DNA of 64,000 nucleotides from Hexactinellida sp. DTS-2022 (GCA_028753945.1 JAPNXP010000010.1:3847042-3911041); one strand, 5' to 3'; numbered from the stretch's first letter, positions 1 through 12,414 are shown. Numbers and translations are program-made. Notes: a model not told the origin generated them from the sequence alone.

Positions 1-165
1 TTTTTACTGTGCCTACTATACTATTGTATAGTGGCCCTGTATTGAAATCACTGCCTTTATTATCGATATTATTATTATTATTATTATTATTGTGCAGACT
101 ATACTATAGTATAGTGGCCCAGTTCTAATCTTACAGCCTTTAATATTTTTATTTTATTTTCCCAC

Positions 166-290
166 TAGACGTTGCCCTGGGCACACCTTTATACATTGAG
201 GGCTGAAGCTTGGCATGTAGATGCGGAGTGCCCTTCTAATTTGCACATGGGGTTACGATTTCTTATCAAATAATTTTTACACCTATTTAA
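166..290. repeat. Dispersed direct repeat, copy 1
   Basis: A ~125 bp block beginning TAGACGTTGCCCTGGGCACA recurs in the same orientation at 976-1100 with about 85% identity, and both copies end ACACCTATTTAA. No coding potential or terminal structure is visible. The rest of 1-840 is AT-rich, with a short (ATT)n run near 68-92, and I see no gene in it. Confidence 0.7.
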
Positions 291-840
291 TCCAAGAAAT
301 TACTTATATAGAGCTCAGCTCTAGTAGAGTTCAGTTTTTCACTATGTGTATTCTGGCACTGAGAAAGGTCAGTTTTTCTCCAAGCTTTGAAATTGACCTT
401 TAGAAAGTAAACCTGGGCTTTTAGTATGGGAAAAATCTGAACTCCACAAAGCTCAGCTCTATATAAGGATTCTCTTGATCCAATTATGGCTTAGCCAATT
501 AAATTCGAGGGTTGTCCCAGTATGGATTAGCAGCTAGCATCCAATTAGTATAAAAGGATTTTCTATCAATTGCTAGTGTGCATTTGAATGCCCTAACCGA
601 GGCTGTAATTTAATTGCCCGAGAGTAAGAAGTCTTTAATTCACTGCACATATTGAGGTTTAGTCATTACCTGCATGACGCCACCTGCATCATTTCAGTTT
701 AGCTAATTCTATTGAAGTACAAATTAATTCTAGCGAAGTATAAATTAAAATATAAATTATATAGTTGTTATCCTTTTCATTATTTCACTTTCTGAAATGG
801 TTTAACACCTTCATAGTGATGATGGCATGGCGAAAATAAA

Positions 841-959
841 TCAAAATTGCAGCTGTGCCGACAGTATTTTCCTTGGAGGCATTATCAATTACCCAAACGG
901 TAGACACCAATAGATAGTGCCACCAAAGGGAAATACGTCGGCACAGCTGCAATTTTGGA
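841..959. mobile_element. Short MITE with AAAATTGCAGC termini, copy 1
   Basis: A ~119 bp near-palindrome. It starts CAAAATTGCAGCTGTGCCGA and ends with the inverted complement GTCGGCACAGCTGCAATTTT. Two more copies lie at 1662-1778 and 19157-19272. It has no coding capacity, so it is a non-autonomous inverted-repeat element or a structured repeat. No clear target duplication is seen. Confidence 0.65.
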
Positions 960-975
960 TTTTTATTCTTTCTCC

Positions 976-1100
976 GTAGACGGTGCCCTGGGCACATCTT
1001 TTTACATAGAGGGCTGAAACTTGGCATGTAGCTTCGGAGTGACCGTTTAATTTGCACCTGGGGTTACGTTTTTGATCAAATAATTTTGACACCTATTTAA
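976..1100. repeat. Dispersed direct repeat, copy 2
   Basis: Second copy of the block at 166-290. It lies directly after the small inverted-repeat element at 841-959. The following stretch 1100-1395 holds only an imperfect ~60 bp tandem duplication (about 1283-1395) and no gene. Confidence 0.7.
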
Positions 1101-1394
1101 GCTAATTATGGCTCTTAACATGAACTAATTTATGGTGCACTAAGATAATATTTACATATTTGGATAGAGAATTAAATTCTACACCTTTTCACAGTGCACA
1201 AATTTTCAAATTGGGCTTAGATTGTGCCACAATTGAGTTGCAAATTTCCTTTGTTTACTCACACTTCAATTTCAGTAAAACTGTAAAATCTAATTCTATT
1301 GTTTCAACTTGTAATAATTATATTGATTTGACTTGTTAAATCTTATTCTATTGTTTCAACTTGCGATAAATATATTGATTTAACTTATAAATTA

Positions 1395-2083
1395 CAGCTG
1401 GCTTCTATTTAATAGTAGTATTACTATACAATGGATTAAATAAAATAAAATAATATAAGGAATTTGTTGACTCTACTCAACTCACCGTGGATAACATTGC
1501 TAAAATATATAACTAATAATATAATTTATTATCAATACATTATGAATGAATGGCATGTGACTCAAGATGGTTTATGATAGAAACAAACTTCAAATTTATC
1601 TACCGTTCCTTGTGACAACGACCAATTGACAAATGGTTCTTCACACCTTGGGCGTTAGAAAATCCAAAATTGCAGCCTGTGCCGAATGCATGTTCCTTTG
1701 GAGGCACTATCAATAAACAACCACAAAAATATAGTGCCACCAAAGGAACATGCGTCGGCACAGGCTGCAATTTTTTTGGTCTGCGGGGCGAAATAACTAT
1801 TCTATAGTGAGTTGGTCATGAATATATTCAATAATTTTATTATATATTTGTTCCTTTCAGCAGGGCTTATTAGTAATATTATATACATTACTTTACTTGG
1901 AAGCATTATGAGCACTGTTATTATTTTAGATTTCTTGTTCTGCGGCCGGAAAATAAGGATGCTATAGTGAGTTAGTCAGGATTATGTGCAATAATATTAT
2001 TATAGATTAGTTAGTTTGTGCAGGGTTTATGAGTAAATACATTACTTACTTGGGCTGCATTATAAGCACTGTTATTAATATAG
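1395..2083. repeat. Arm 1 of an inverted segmental duplication
   Basis: This ~690 bp block matches the reverse complement of 19005-19565, including the internal MITE and short pieces of the ~79 bp satellite. The two arms are about 17 kb apart and diverged by small indels. No gene is seen in it. Confidence 0.7.
1662..1778. mobile_element. Short MITE with AAAATTGCAGC termini, copy 2
   Basis: Same ~117 bp palindromic element as at 841. It lies inside the block 1395-2083, which is duplicated in inverse orientation at 19005-19565, so this copy and the one at 19157 descend from one insertion. Confidence 0.65.
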
Positions 2084-3225
2084 ACTAGCGCGCTTCGCTT
2101 GCTCAGTCGCTTCGCGGCAGAACACAACCACACACCAACCGCTTTTCGGTTGGTGTGTGGATTATACACTTCGAACATTGATTTAAAGCGTGAATAGGCC
2201 TAAATAGTCAAATTTAACAATGTGAAATTTTAGTGATTACGTCATCATGCGATAATGAGTAAGCATATTGGTGATCTGGTGTCACCAACGTGTCCGCATC
2301 ATAATGTACATGTTCTATTCAAATTTTAAATTTTAACTCTTAGAGGGTGCAATTATGTGCGATTAAGTGAATTTTCAGGTTTCTCGAAATGTGACAATGA
2401 CGTCATAAATTGTCGAGGTGTGAGATATTTTGAGTGGAAAGCACAACTTGTTGGCGGGTGATGTAAGGTACCCTAATATGCCAAAAATAACATTTGGATA
2501 CCGTCCAGTTTCTTCAATCAACTCGGAACATACAAACAAATATCTCTACTATTAAGGCTAATCAATATCAGAAACTAAAAAAATATTTATGATCTAAAAT
2601 ACACTCATTTACAGTTTATTGCATTAAACACTACTTCTATATATGTAGTATATAGATCCAGAAAAATTAATTACTAAAATCGGTCTAGAACTAAATTTTT
2701 TGGTATTTTTGCTTTTTTTTTAAATATTAAAACAGAAGGCTGCGTGGGTGTGTGGGTATATATATTTATTTGTTTGTATGTTCCGAGTTGATTGAAAAAA
2801 GTGGACGGTTTCCAAATGTGATTTTTGGCAATAGGGGTGACCTTTGGCACCCGACAATAAGTTGAGGTTTTCACTCAAAGTTTCTTACACCTTGACAAGT
2901 TATGACGTCATTGTCACATTTCGAGAAGATGGAAAATTCACTTAATCGCGCATAACTCGCCCTCTAAGGATAAAAATCTGAATATAATAGAACAGGCGCA
3001 TTAAAGATGCGGACATGTGGTCACACAAAATCGCCACTATGCTTACTCATTATCGCATAATGACGTATTCATTAAAATTTCACATTGTTATTAAACTTTA
3101 CTATTTAGGCCTATTTACGCTTTATAATCAATATTAGGAGTATATAAACCACACACTAACCGCGAAGCGGTTGGTGTGTAGTTGTATTCTGCCGCGAAGC
3201 GACCTAGCAAGCGAAGATCGCTAGT
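2084..3225. mobile_element. Palindromic element with long inverted repeats and terminal hairpins
   Basis: A 1.14 kb element starting ACTAGCG and ending CGCTAGT. Its halves are inverted copies over roughly 450 bp each. Close to each end sits a perfect hairpin formed by CACACACCAACCG facing CGGTTGGTGTGTG, next to CGCTTCGC-rich sequence. The small reading frames in the centre look like chance. A half copy is at 15370-15848. It is a foldback/MITE-like DNA element of unknown superfamily; the AT-rich flanks give no clear target duplication. Confidence 0.75.
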
Positions 3226-3289
3226 ATATATGTATATATACACCCACATAGGTTTGTGTTTTAATAGTATAGATGTAATTTTCGCATCG

Positions 3290-5052
3290 ATTATGACAAT
3301 TGTATATTACTTAGTTGGGAGCACAATAAGCACTGTTGTTATTATAGAGAGGTATTTTGAGCACCAGTTATGACTAATGTATATTACTTAGGTGGGAGCA
3401 TAATAATGACTGTTATTATTCTAGAGAGGCACTTTGGGAACCGTTCATGATGAAATGTATATTACTTAGGTGGGAGCATAATAATGACTGTTATTATTCT
3501 AGAGACGTACTTTTTGGCACCGTCTATGACTAATGTATATTTCTGAGTCGAGGAGCATAATAAAGACTTGTTATTATACAGATGTACTTTTGCGCACCGT
3601 TTATGAGTAGATATATCATTTAGTTGGAAATATAATATGGACTGTTGTTATTATAGTGAAGTACTTTTGCACACCTTTTCTGACAAATGTATCTTTCTTT
3701 ATTGAGGAGCATAATAAGCAAAGTTGTTATTATAATGAGAGGTACTATTGCGCATCGTTTATTAGTAAATATATTACTTTGTTGGTAATATATTCTGGAC
3801 TGTTCTTATTATAGAGAGGTACTTTTGCGTTCCGTTTTTGACAAATGTATATTTCTTTATCCGGGAGCATAATATGCACAGTTGTCATTAAATTGAGGTA
3901 CTATTGCGTACCTTTTATGATTAATTGGGAACATAATCTGGACTGTTGTTATTATAGACAGATACTTTTGAGCATCGTTTCTGACTAATGTATAATTCTT
4001 TATCGGGGAGCATAATAAGCACAGTTGTTATTATAGAGAGGTATTTTGAGCACCAGTTATGACTAATGTATAATACTTTTGTGGGAGCATAATAATGACT
4101 GTTATTAACTTATTATTCTAGATAGGCTCTTTTTGCGCACCGTTCATGACTAATGTATATTACTTAGGTGGGAGCATAATAATGACTGTTATTATTCAAG
4201 AGACCTACTTTTGGGTACCTTCTATGACTATTGTATATTTCTTTATCGGGGAGCATAATAAGCACAGTTGTTATTATAGAGAGGTTCTTTTGCGCGCACC
4301 GTTTGTTAGTAAATACAGTCAGGTTCTTTTATTATGAACATTCAAGGGACCAAAAATTGTGTTCATAATAGAGAGACTTCATAATAAGCGAACTCAACTT
4401 AATACAAACCCTATGTAAGTTGTTAAATCGGGACCGTAGGGTTTGTTCATAATAAAAAATCTTCATATTAAGCAGACGAAATCTTGTTCATAATAAGCAG
4501 ACCTGACTGTATATCACTTAGTTGGGAATATAATAAGCACTGATGTTATTATAGAGAGGTACTTTGCGCACCATTTATGACAAATGTATATTTCTTAGTC
4601 GGGGAGCATAATAAGCTCATTTGTTATTATAGAGAAGTACTTTTGCGCACCGTTTTTGAGTAGATATATTACTTTCTTGTTAACATAATCTGGACTGTTT
4701 TTATTATGGAGAGCTAATTTGCGCACCGTTTATGACAAATTTATATTTCTTTATAGGGGAGCCTAATAAGCACAGGTGTTATTATAGTGAGGTACAATTT
4801 CGCACCTTTTATGAGTAAATATATTACTTAGTTGAGAACAAGATCTGGACTGTTGTTATTATAGAGAGGTACTTTTGCATACCGTTTATGACCAATGTAT
4901 GTTTCTTTATCGGTGAGCAAAATAAGCACAGTTATTATTAAGAGAGGTACTATTGCGAACCGTTTAGGAGGAAATATATTACTTTGTTGTTAGTATAATC
5001 TGGACTGTTTTTATTATAGAGAGGTACTTTGGCGCACCGTTTATGACAAACG
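3290..5052 (+). repeat. ~79 bp satellite array, plus orientation
   Basis: Tandem ~79 bp monomers. In this orientation each contains GGAGCATAATAAGCAC, TATTATAGAGAGGTACTTTT and GCGCACCGTTTATGAC. Two monomer types partly alternate (GGAACATAATCTGGAC and GGAGCATAATAAGCAC). Within each monomer ATAATAA and TTATTAT form a 7 bp inverted repeat. The array is interrupted by the MITE at 4316. The small reading frames here are repeat artefacts. Confidence 0.85.
4316..4509. mobile_element. TA-duplicating MITE (CAGTCAGGT ends), copy 1
   Basis: A 194 bp element with inverted ends CAGTCAGGT/ACCTGACTG and TA on both sides (4314-4315 and 4510-4511), inserted in satellite. The interior is itself palindromic (GTTCATAATA/TTATGAAC blocks). 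A second copy lies inverted at 45461-45654. Terminal sequence and TA target suggest a Tc1/mariner or pogo-type MITE; no transposase is encoded. Confidence 0.8.
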
Positions 5053-5261
5053 AGCCCTTCGGTCTCCCTCGCGTTGCGACAGATCGCTGCTACGCACCTC
5101 AAGTTAACGGTCGCTATGCGGCCTTACTCCTCACTAAACTTACTAACTAATAATTATATTTTTTTATTGGTTTTGTCTTTTTTAATCTACACTATTCTTG
5201 CACCAATGATTAGTTACTTCAACTTAAGAAAGTGAAAAGTAAAGTGAAAGTTGGGACAAAT
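5040..5261. other. Spacer between satellite and P-type element
   Basis: AT-rich sequence after a short CG-richer patch (5050-5125) that resembles no other block here. No gene is visible. It ends with GACAAAT, the left copy of the 7 bp target duplication of the next element. Confidence 0.4.
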
Positions 5262-8200
5262 CATAGCCTACTATACATAAGGCCTATTCACTCATTAAAA
5301 CCAGGGATAACAGGAAGTCGAGTTTTCCATAAGTGTTAATTTAATATAGTGATACTGATATCATGTGTACTTACACTAAATGAGTTACAATCACCACATA
5401 AGTGAATAGAGGGTATCACAAATAATACATTATTACTTTGAACTAAGTTTTAAAATTTTCCTTTCAGAGTCTTTCGAAAGGGCATGGGTAGCTGATAGAT
5501 TGATATTCTTTGCTTTTTATTATTAAGAAAACAGTTGCTCGCAGTCACCAACACTCCATGTAACATTTCTCTACCTGTTGCATTACACTGGAAACACTCA
5601 TAGGCAACCTCATCATTTTCTTCGCTTTCAAGTTTTAAGAGAGCGAGTTGGACTAAAATTGAGCGAGAATTGGAAGTGAGAAAGTTATTTAATAGAATAG
5701 GAGACTGTTCTATCTCGATAAATAATTTCCAAAGGGTAATAACTACGCCTAAAACAGTTTTCGATTGCCACTTTAATCCACCACGATCAGACAGCTGAAT
5801 CAGTTTAAAAGTAGGTGGAATTTCTTCAATATCGAGAGATTTATCTTGAGTTAAAAATAGGATACACTCATTACATAATTCGAAGGTTTTAATGAACTTT
5901 TTCATCATAGAGAAGGCTGCGTAACCAGAGATAAATGCCAATGCTTGTTGTATTTCCAAAGATGGGTCAGGAGACTCCTTACCAATGATCGAAGAATATA
6001 TTTGTAAGTCAATAGCTTCTCCACAATCGGAAATGTCATCTTGTTCAGATGTGAAGGTGTTGAGAAATTCGATAAAAGAAGCTCTATCCTTCCGAACTGT
6101 AGTTTTGCGATTGAAAAGTTTTAGTATATTGGATAATTTTAACGTTCTCTCATTCTCAAGCACTTGACAAACTGATAGATTATAATTAGAGCCCGACATT
6201 TGCCTGTACCACCCAAAGTGGTGCTCAATAGGATCATTCTGCACAAATGAACTGAGTACGTAACTAAACTCGATATCTTCTGTCAGGTATTCAACAAGTT
6301 TGGGAAGAGTTATGCACGAATGTCGAAAGCTTGTAAAAGTTTGGGGTGTTAATTTACCTTCTCGAAATCCTAATCCTTTCCACTGATCCAGCCAACAAAC
6401 TACTGAAGATAAGAATTGGAACCTGAGGTCATTCTGCTTGAGTGGCAAGCTATCTCGATCTCTGAGATGGATACCTTTCCAAGGGGTATTGACGTTAAAT
6501 TATTTCCATACGCGACTAATTATTTCAATAAAGCTACCGGTCTGGGTTCTGCTAATTTGGTCCATACTCGATTGCTGGATATTAAGAGCAGCGACGTTGG
6601 AACAATTGAAGATTCGTAGAGCTAGTTTAACATTCTGTCTTTCTAGAATAGATGGCCAACAAGCCTTGTAAGTTAGCATCGGTGCAAGTTTTGCAACAGA
6701 CAGCTGTTCAGATTTATACTGTAGCCTCAAATCCTAAGTATATAATGTAGTGAGTTATTTGTAATGTAATAAGTAATACAAAAATAGTCAAAGATTACCT
6801 GATAGGCTGCCTGCGACAATCTCATTGGATAGTTGGAGTGCAAGATATCTTCAAAGTGTGGGAAAATGTATGTACAGTTAAAGTCTTTTTGATTGAGCCA
6901 ATTATTTCTAATGGTCTTTATAATATGCACAAAACCGAACATCAAGTAGAGCGATCGTTGGTCATTGTTTGGGTGTTGCACACGAGATAGAATTTCTTTG
7001 CTATTTCCAAGCAATTTGAAAAGGTTGACATTAAGGGGATAATTGTCAGAGACAATTACATCAACCAAAAGACCAAACTGTTCGACATCTTTAATAACTT
7101 GCACGGTAACAGGAAGTAGATCAGAAGCTTTCGGATTAACTAACGGGAGTAAACGTACAACAGAAGACCATTTCTTACATAAACTTGACACCATAAAACA
7201 TAAAATAGTCTTGGCAGGTTCTATCCCACCAAAAGATTGGGAACCTTCGGCATAACCATAGATCCTTCCGCCTAATAAGAGATGTTTGGTTTAAAACAGG
7301 TCTTGGATACATTTGTATGTTCCATAAACGGATATTTAACATAATGACATACTGTATATGTATATATAGAGCATTCTACTAACCTTTATATGTGATATTA
7401 CATTTAATATGTATTTCTTCCATATTTAGACAGAGATGACGTTCGAATTGATTGAAGTCATTCGTTTCAGCTTTTAAAAATGTTAAAAACTCTGTGTCGA
7501 GACCAAAACTAGAGTATAAACGTCGTAATGATGACTCGTGCGGCAAGGAGATACAGTCCATATTGCGTAGTTGTTTATAGCAAGCATGGGATGACAAATG
7601 AGACTTAAGTGAAAGAATCATTGTAATCATGTTATAGCGCCGCCTAGGTTTTTTAACTATCGAGTTCTCCAGTTGACCCAAAATAAAGTGCAATTGAGTT
7701 AACAGATCTGGAAAATTATGCGTACCTAAAGTCAGTTAGTAAAAAGTGAGATTCAAAGCAGTAAGTGTAGTTAATAATTAGTAGTTACCTGGCTCGTGTA
7801 CTGTATCTTCAAGTAGTGTAATTTGCTTGTTTTACAGATGATATGCTCTTTTGTACCTCTAAAGGACATTTAATTAGCTCTAATGAACCACCAAATTACA
7901 AAATGATTATTTTTTACTTACCGATTAATACTCGATCAACACTGTAATTTCTCAGTAGATCAATCAAAGTACTGATTTGACGAATGTCATTAATGATTGG
8001 AATATTAAGATCAACTTGAGTTCCATGGTGGCAACATCTGACTTGTAGAGTATGGTCAATTGCAAGATAATTTTGAAGTATAATCGGATGAGTGGATGTA
8101 AGGTTAACAAAATTCAATGCACTAGAATCAGGTTGCCAAATAATCCATCCAGAGGGAACTTGTATATCAGATAATCTGATAATGAGTTCATCAAAACTTC

Positions 8201-9373
8201 CTATTGCAAACTTTCTCTGTTCCGCTTCAAAACACTCACTACTTAAATGTATTGCCTAAAGATAAATAGAACAGAAATTAAATTCAGTTAGCCATAAAAA
8301 CGAAATTATTTTTCTCTACATACTGAATCTGCAGCTCAGATTCCCTTCTATCCCTATCAAGGCGCTGTTGTTTTATAGAAGTATCATTAAAGTAAGTAGG
8401 ACAGTTAAGAAGATATTTAGGTAATGCTCCTTTCTTCAATCTAGCTTGTATACTTCGAGTTTTATACATGCCATCAACGTCTAAATATGTTTGGGTATTG
8501 ACTATGTCCTGGGGATCGAAATGCTTGGCACATAGGTAAACCTTTTTTAGTTGGTCAGCATCTGAAGTTAAACAATTTTTATAAATGCAAACTCTATAGG
8601 CAGTGGTTCTCAACCGGGGATATACGTGCCTTGGGGTACGCAGAGGTTCTCTAGGGGCTATGTACGCGAATATGATTTCTGTAATAAACTAGTAAGTATT
8701 ATATATACGCAGTGGCGGCGCTAGCATCCTACCTTAGATGGGGCACACTAACATTAATTTATGCCTGTGCCCGACTCAGGTGGGGCACAGGCCTCACCCT
8801 CTCGCCACCCCTGTTTATACGTAATAGTTATATATTACTCAATGCTGTGTATTGTGTTAATAAATAAAGGCATCAGATTATACAAAGGAGTACGTAGTAT
8901 AAAAGATTGAGTACCACTTCCCTGAGGAATATCTACAAATTTATAGAAATGAATTTGTATATTGGTAAATAAATAACTTACCATCTCTGTGCAAAAAAGT
9001 CTCCACTTCTGCTCAATGTCTGGACAGTTAGACGGCATCTGGAAGACTGGTATACCACTGTGGTCATTGTAGTAACCAGTTTGACATCTGGGTGCAGAAC
9101 AAGAATTTGGCATACTAGTACGTAAATTGAGAAATAATTCTAAGGAAATTAGTCAAAAGGTAGAAGAGACGAAATAAATGCCCTGAGAAGAAGGAAAATG
9201 AGAAATAAAACCAAAATCCTAGTATAAGTAGGTACACAAGTAATAGTATAACAGGAAATGGTTGTTATTGTTGTCTATAATTGTATAATTTTTATTATGG
9301 GTGAATAATAAAATCGCCTTCCTGTTATCCCTGGTCTTAGTGAGTGAATAGGCCTTATGTATAGTAGGCTATG
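5262..9373. mobile_element. P-superfamily (THAP) DNA transposon, copy P1
   Basis: A 4,112 bp element with ~60 bp terminal inverted repeats starting CATAGCCTACTATACATAAG and containing AGGGATAACAGGAAG. It is flanked by a perfect 7 bp direct repeat, GACAAAT (5255-5261 and 9374-9380). It carries one minus-strand transposase gene. A 7 bp duplication is shared with copy P3 and, within the P superfamily, is known from Galileo; canonical P makes 8 bp. Confidence 0.88.
5450..9113 (-). pseudogene. P1 THAP-domain transposase, multi-exon, one visible stop
   Basis: Starts at 9113 with a THAP zinc finger (MPNSCSAPRCQTGYY). Exon 1 ends at a GTAAGT donor near 8981. The rest of THAP (VYLCAKHFDPQDIV) is around 8500-8600. 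Downstream blocks at 8117-7914, 7693-7379, 7194-6727 and 6730-5450 give the P-type RNase H-like core. The second catalytic motif reads IVSDNYPLNV and the third reads NDPIEHHFGWYRQMSG. The first reads NMEEIHIK where copy P5 has QMDEVHIR, so the first Asp appears replaced by Glu. An in-frame TAA at 6502-6500 replaces the Leu of WKLFNVNT seen in P2, and the exon 1/exon 2 phase does not match cleanly. It would bind its own ends and cut and paste DNA in the nucleus; this copy looks recently dead. Confidence 0.82.
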
Positions 9374-9380
9374 GACAAAT

Positions 9381-9566
9381 CTATTTATATCCCTAACCCC
9401 AAGTCACGTTGGAGTTTACGTAATAAATTTAATAAGATAAATTTGTACTGTAACTTTAGTATTTAAATAGGGAATGTTCTAGAACTTTTATTGTACAGTA
9501 ATTAGTTAGTTATTAATTCATTAATACTTTAGTCATTATTTCTTTATATTAATTAGTTCTCTTAGC
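9381..9566. other. Unannotated spacer
   Basis: About 190 bp of AT-rich DNA between the P1 target duplication and a hAT-like MITE. It contains no gene, repeat or regulatory signal that I can recognise. Confidence 0.4.
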
Positions 9567-10282
9567 CAGGGCCGGATTAACCCATGGGCAACCGGGGCAA
9601 CTGCCCCGGGGCCTCCACCACCAAAGGGCCTCCACCACCAAAGTTGTACTTCATTTTTCACTGGACAATTGTAGTGGAAGGCAGAGTGGATCATGGGTCA
9701 ACATTGGTGACCCATCTGACCCATCGCATTTGTGACCCATGACCCATTGAGTGACCCATTGACCCAACGTGTTATCCATTGACCTTTTTAAATATTTATT
9801 TTTAATATCCAAACATTATGTAACACAATATATGTATAATGTATGATGCTTGTCAATCAATTAATTTTGGTAGATTTCTAATACCAAAGAAATACCCTGT
9901 AATGTTTCTGGGTAAATTTGATTCGTTCTATAACTGGAATTCCAAATGGATCATGGGTCATGGGTCACAGCCGTGACCCATGACCATCAATTTAAGTGAC
10001 CCATCTGTCCCATGACCCATGACCAGGGCCGGCGGAAGTTCGTGAGAGGTGGGGCGGCCTTGTATTATGATGATAATTGTGAGGATTGCAGGGTCAAAAA
10101 ACAGCCCCGCGAAATTTCAGAGTACCAAATAATCACAGAAAAAGTGGGGCGGCCCAGGCCGCCCCAACCGCCCCTCTTCTGCCGACCCTGCCCATGACCC
10201 ATGGTCCACTCTGGTGGAAGGAGTTAGGGGCCTCCACAACACTGGTTGCCCCAGGGCCTCCACCTCTGTTAATCCGGCCCTG
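9567..10282. mobile_element. hAT-like MITE (CAGGGCCGGATTAAC ends)
   Basis: Inverted ends CAGGGCCGGATTAAC at 9567 and GTTAATCCGGCCCTG at 10268-10282, followed inward by GC-rich CCCCGGGGCCTCCACC-like sequence. The middle holds degenerate repeats of GTGACCCATTGACCC and is internally palindromic. No matching target duplication flanks it (CTCTTAGC versus ATCAGGCG), and its right side abuts a truncated Helitron, so one flank has probably been rearranged. It hosts the younger MITE at 10024. Confidence 0.7.
10024..10190. mobile_element. Nested hAT-like MITE with 8 bp target duplication
   Basis: A 167 bp element starting CAGGGCCGGCGGAAG and ending CTTCTGCCGACCCTG, flanked by a perfect 8 bp duplication CCCATGAC (10016-10023 and 10191-10198). 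Ends and duplication length match hAT. It has inserted into the outer MITE and encodes nothing; the reading frames crossing it are artefacts. Confidence 0.88.
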
Positions 10283-11668
10283 ATCAGGCGATAGCTATAG
10301 AACTCCAGTGCAGTAACATCGCGTCTACCTCTGCTATGAGGGATACCAAGCTGCCAGCCACCGTTTCCTAGGGGAAACAGTAAGACATAATGCAGCGAGT
10401 CATACGCACAGTGTGTTTCTGTGATCCTTTTGAGACCACCGCTGTGGGCATGCAGCACAATATCCCTGTTTTCCACTCCCTCAGAGTAACCTCCACCAGG
10501 GAGCAGCACTGCAATTTCGGGAGCAGAAGGAGCATTGTATCGGCGTGGGTCTGGGCAACCATCAGCTCTGATGATCAGCCTGATGTCCACTCCTCCTTGG
10601 GCTCGCACTCATCACTATTTGGAAGTAACTTCCAATGTAATGGTGTACAACGCCCTGAATACGGAAGGTATATACACCACGTCTAGCATTAGCAAGCTCT
10701 TTGTCGATATTTGCTCCGAGGGAACAAAACGAAAGGCTTGAGTTGTATGCTCGTATGTGGCTCCTGAAGTACTTGCCTCTGCTATCAGCAGCTGTGAGCA
10801 GATGGCCTAACAACTCAGGAAGTTTATCTAAGGAGGAAAGAACAACCTTGCCCTCTCCGCAACAGAGGGAAAACTTTGTACATGCTTTCGTACTTGTGGA
10901 AAGCTTTTCACTCTCCCAAAACTTAGCATCACAAATTGAACAACTATAGGACATACTACCTTTTGAATGTTCATCAACCAAACCATCACTAACCTCAGAA
11001 GAGATTTGTGATCTGGCTAAATTGAAGTACCTCTTAGATTGGAGAGTCTTACTCGTCTCATACAACAGAGACCGGGACTTCAAACGAACAATTCGCTCAT
11101 TTTCATACTCACTTTGTCTGAGGGCCCCCTGGTGAATGCGCTGGTATTCCAGGCGATCAGCAGACTGAGCCTCAGACTCATTTTGTCTGAGGACCTCCTG
11201 GTGTTTTCGCTTGTACTCCAAGCGATCAGCTGATTCGGCCTCAGACTCACTTTGTCTGAGCGCCTCCCGGTGTTTGCGCTTGTACTCCAAGCGATCAGCT
11301 GACTGAGCCTCAGACTCACTTTGTCTGAGGATCCCCTGGTATTTGCGCTTGTACTCCAAGCGATCAGCTGATTCGGCCTCAGACTCATTTTGTTTGAGGA
11401 CCTCCTGGTGTTCGCGCTGGTATTCCAAGCACTCAGCTAATTTAGCCTCAGACTCACTTTGTCTGAGTTCCTCCTGGCGTTCGCGCTTGTACTCCAAGCG
11501 CATAGCTGTCTCTGCGTCAGACTGCGCCAGTCTCCGAGAGGTTTGTCGCTCTTGTTGCTTCTCAAGACGGAGAGCTCTTTCGCCAGGAGACTCATTCTCA
11601 CGCATTGAGCGCTTTCGCTCAGCTTCTGTCTTGAGCAGTTTACTATTTAGAAAATTATCATTCGACAT
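10283..11668 (-). pseudogene. Helitron 5' fragment H1 with N-terminal 23-residue repeat
   Basis: Starts at 11668 (MSNDNFLNSKLLKTEAERK). From about 11480 to 11080 (roughly residues 60-195) it has about seven degenerate 23-residue copies of the form SESEAxSADRLEYKRKHxExLRQ, a highly charged, probably coiled-coil stretch. Then come a CxxC zinc-like motif (YSCSICDAKFWESEKL) and the conserved Helitron N-terminal region (ARRGVYTFRIQGVVHHYIG). After YIG about 170 bp present in copy H2 are deleted and the frame shifts; coding resemblance resumes (GGVDIRLIIRADGCPDPRRY) to about 10290, where the outer MITE ends it. The Rep HUH motif and helicase are missing. It is a dead fragment of a rolling-circle transposon. 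Confidence 0.85.
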
Positions 11669-11814
11669 TCTTGAACAAAATTTATTATTGAGCTCTACAG
11701 CTATACTATACAGCTAGTTATATAAAGCTCTCTGCATACATAATTAGTTAATTCTCATTGGTTAATAATTCCTGCATGCGAAATCTGTTATAAAATTAAT
11801 TAATTAAATTTATA

Positions 11815-11970
11815 CAGTGGATGCCGGTTATAAGCACATCGTCGGGAACTGCACTTGATGTGCTTATAACCGACATAAATTATACAGGGTCTATGCAACC
11901 GTTTCCCAACATAGTGTGCTTATATCCGATATGTTCTTATACCCGGTGTGCTTATATCCGACATCTACTG
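11815..11970. mobile_element. TA-duplicating MITE (CAGTGGATG ends)
   Basis: A 156 bp element with ends CAGTGGATG and CATCTACTG and TA on each side, with internal inverted GGTTATAAGCACAT/ATGTGCTTATAACC blocks. It has the typical form of a Tc1/mariner- or pogo-related MITE. The flanking sequence 11669-11812 and 11973-12305 is AT-rich and without genes. Confidence 0.72.
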
Positions 11971-12300
11971 TAGTTTGAAGTAGAAAATTCTCATTGGTTA
12001 ACTCCACTATTTTACATTCTAATTAATCGAATTATCTATAGTATCTATCATACAGGGTTGGGTTCAATTATAATTGTAAATAATTCAATTACAATTAATT
12101 TTTCATTAATTTGTTTACTTATTTGTGTCAACAACAACAACAAATATTCATATTATAAATTTATAAATGCGAAATTCGTGTTCAGCATAATTGTTTACCT
12201 ATTATATCATTTGTTTACCAATTATATCATTTGACAGTTAATTTCTATCTCATATATTAATGCGGTTTCTATTCCCCCATCACTTTACTACAATCCGGAC

Positions 12301-12305
<5 letters not shown>

Positions 12306-12391
<86 letters not shown>
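12306..12391. repeat. (AC)n microsatellite
   Basis: About 43 uninterrupted AC dinucleotides, probably highly variable in length between individuals. The Cys-Val reading frame across it is an artefact. Confidence 0.97.
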
Positions 12392-12392
<1 letters not shown>

Positions 12393-12414
12393 CAATCGAA
12401 ATTTAATAATATAG

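Noticed and set aside
9567..10282. GC-rich patches as evidence of bacterial or horizontally acquired DNA.
   Set aside because: They are hAT-like MITE ends with inverted repeats and, for the inner one, an 8 bp duplication.
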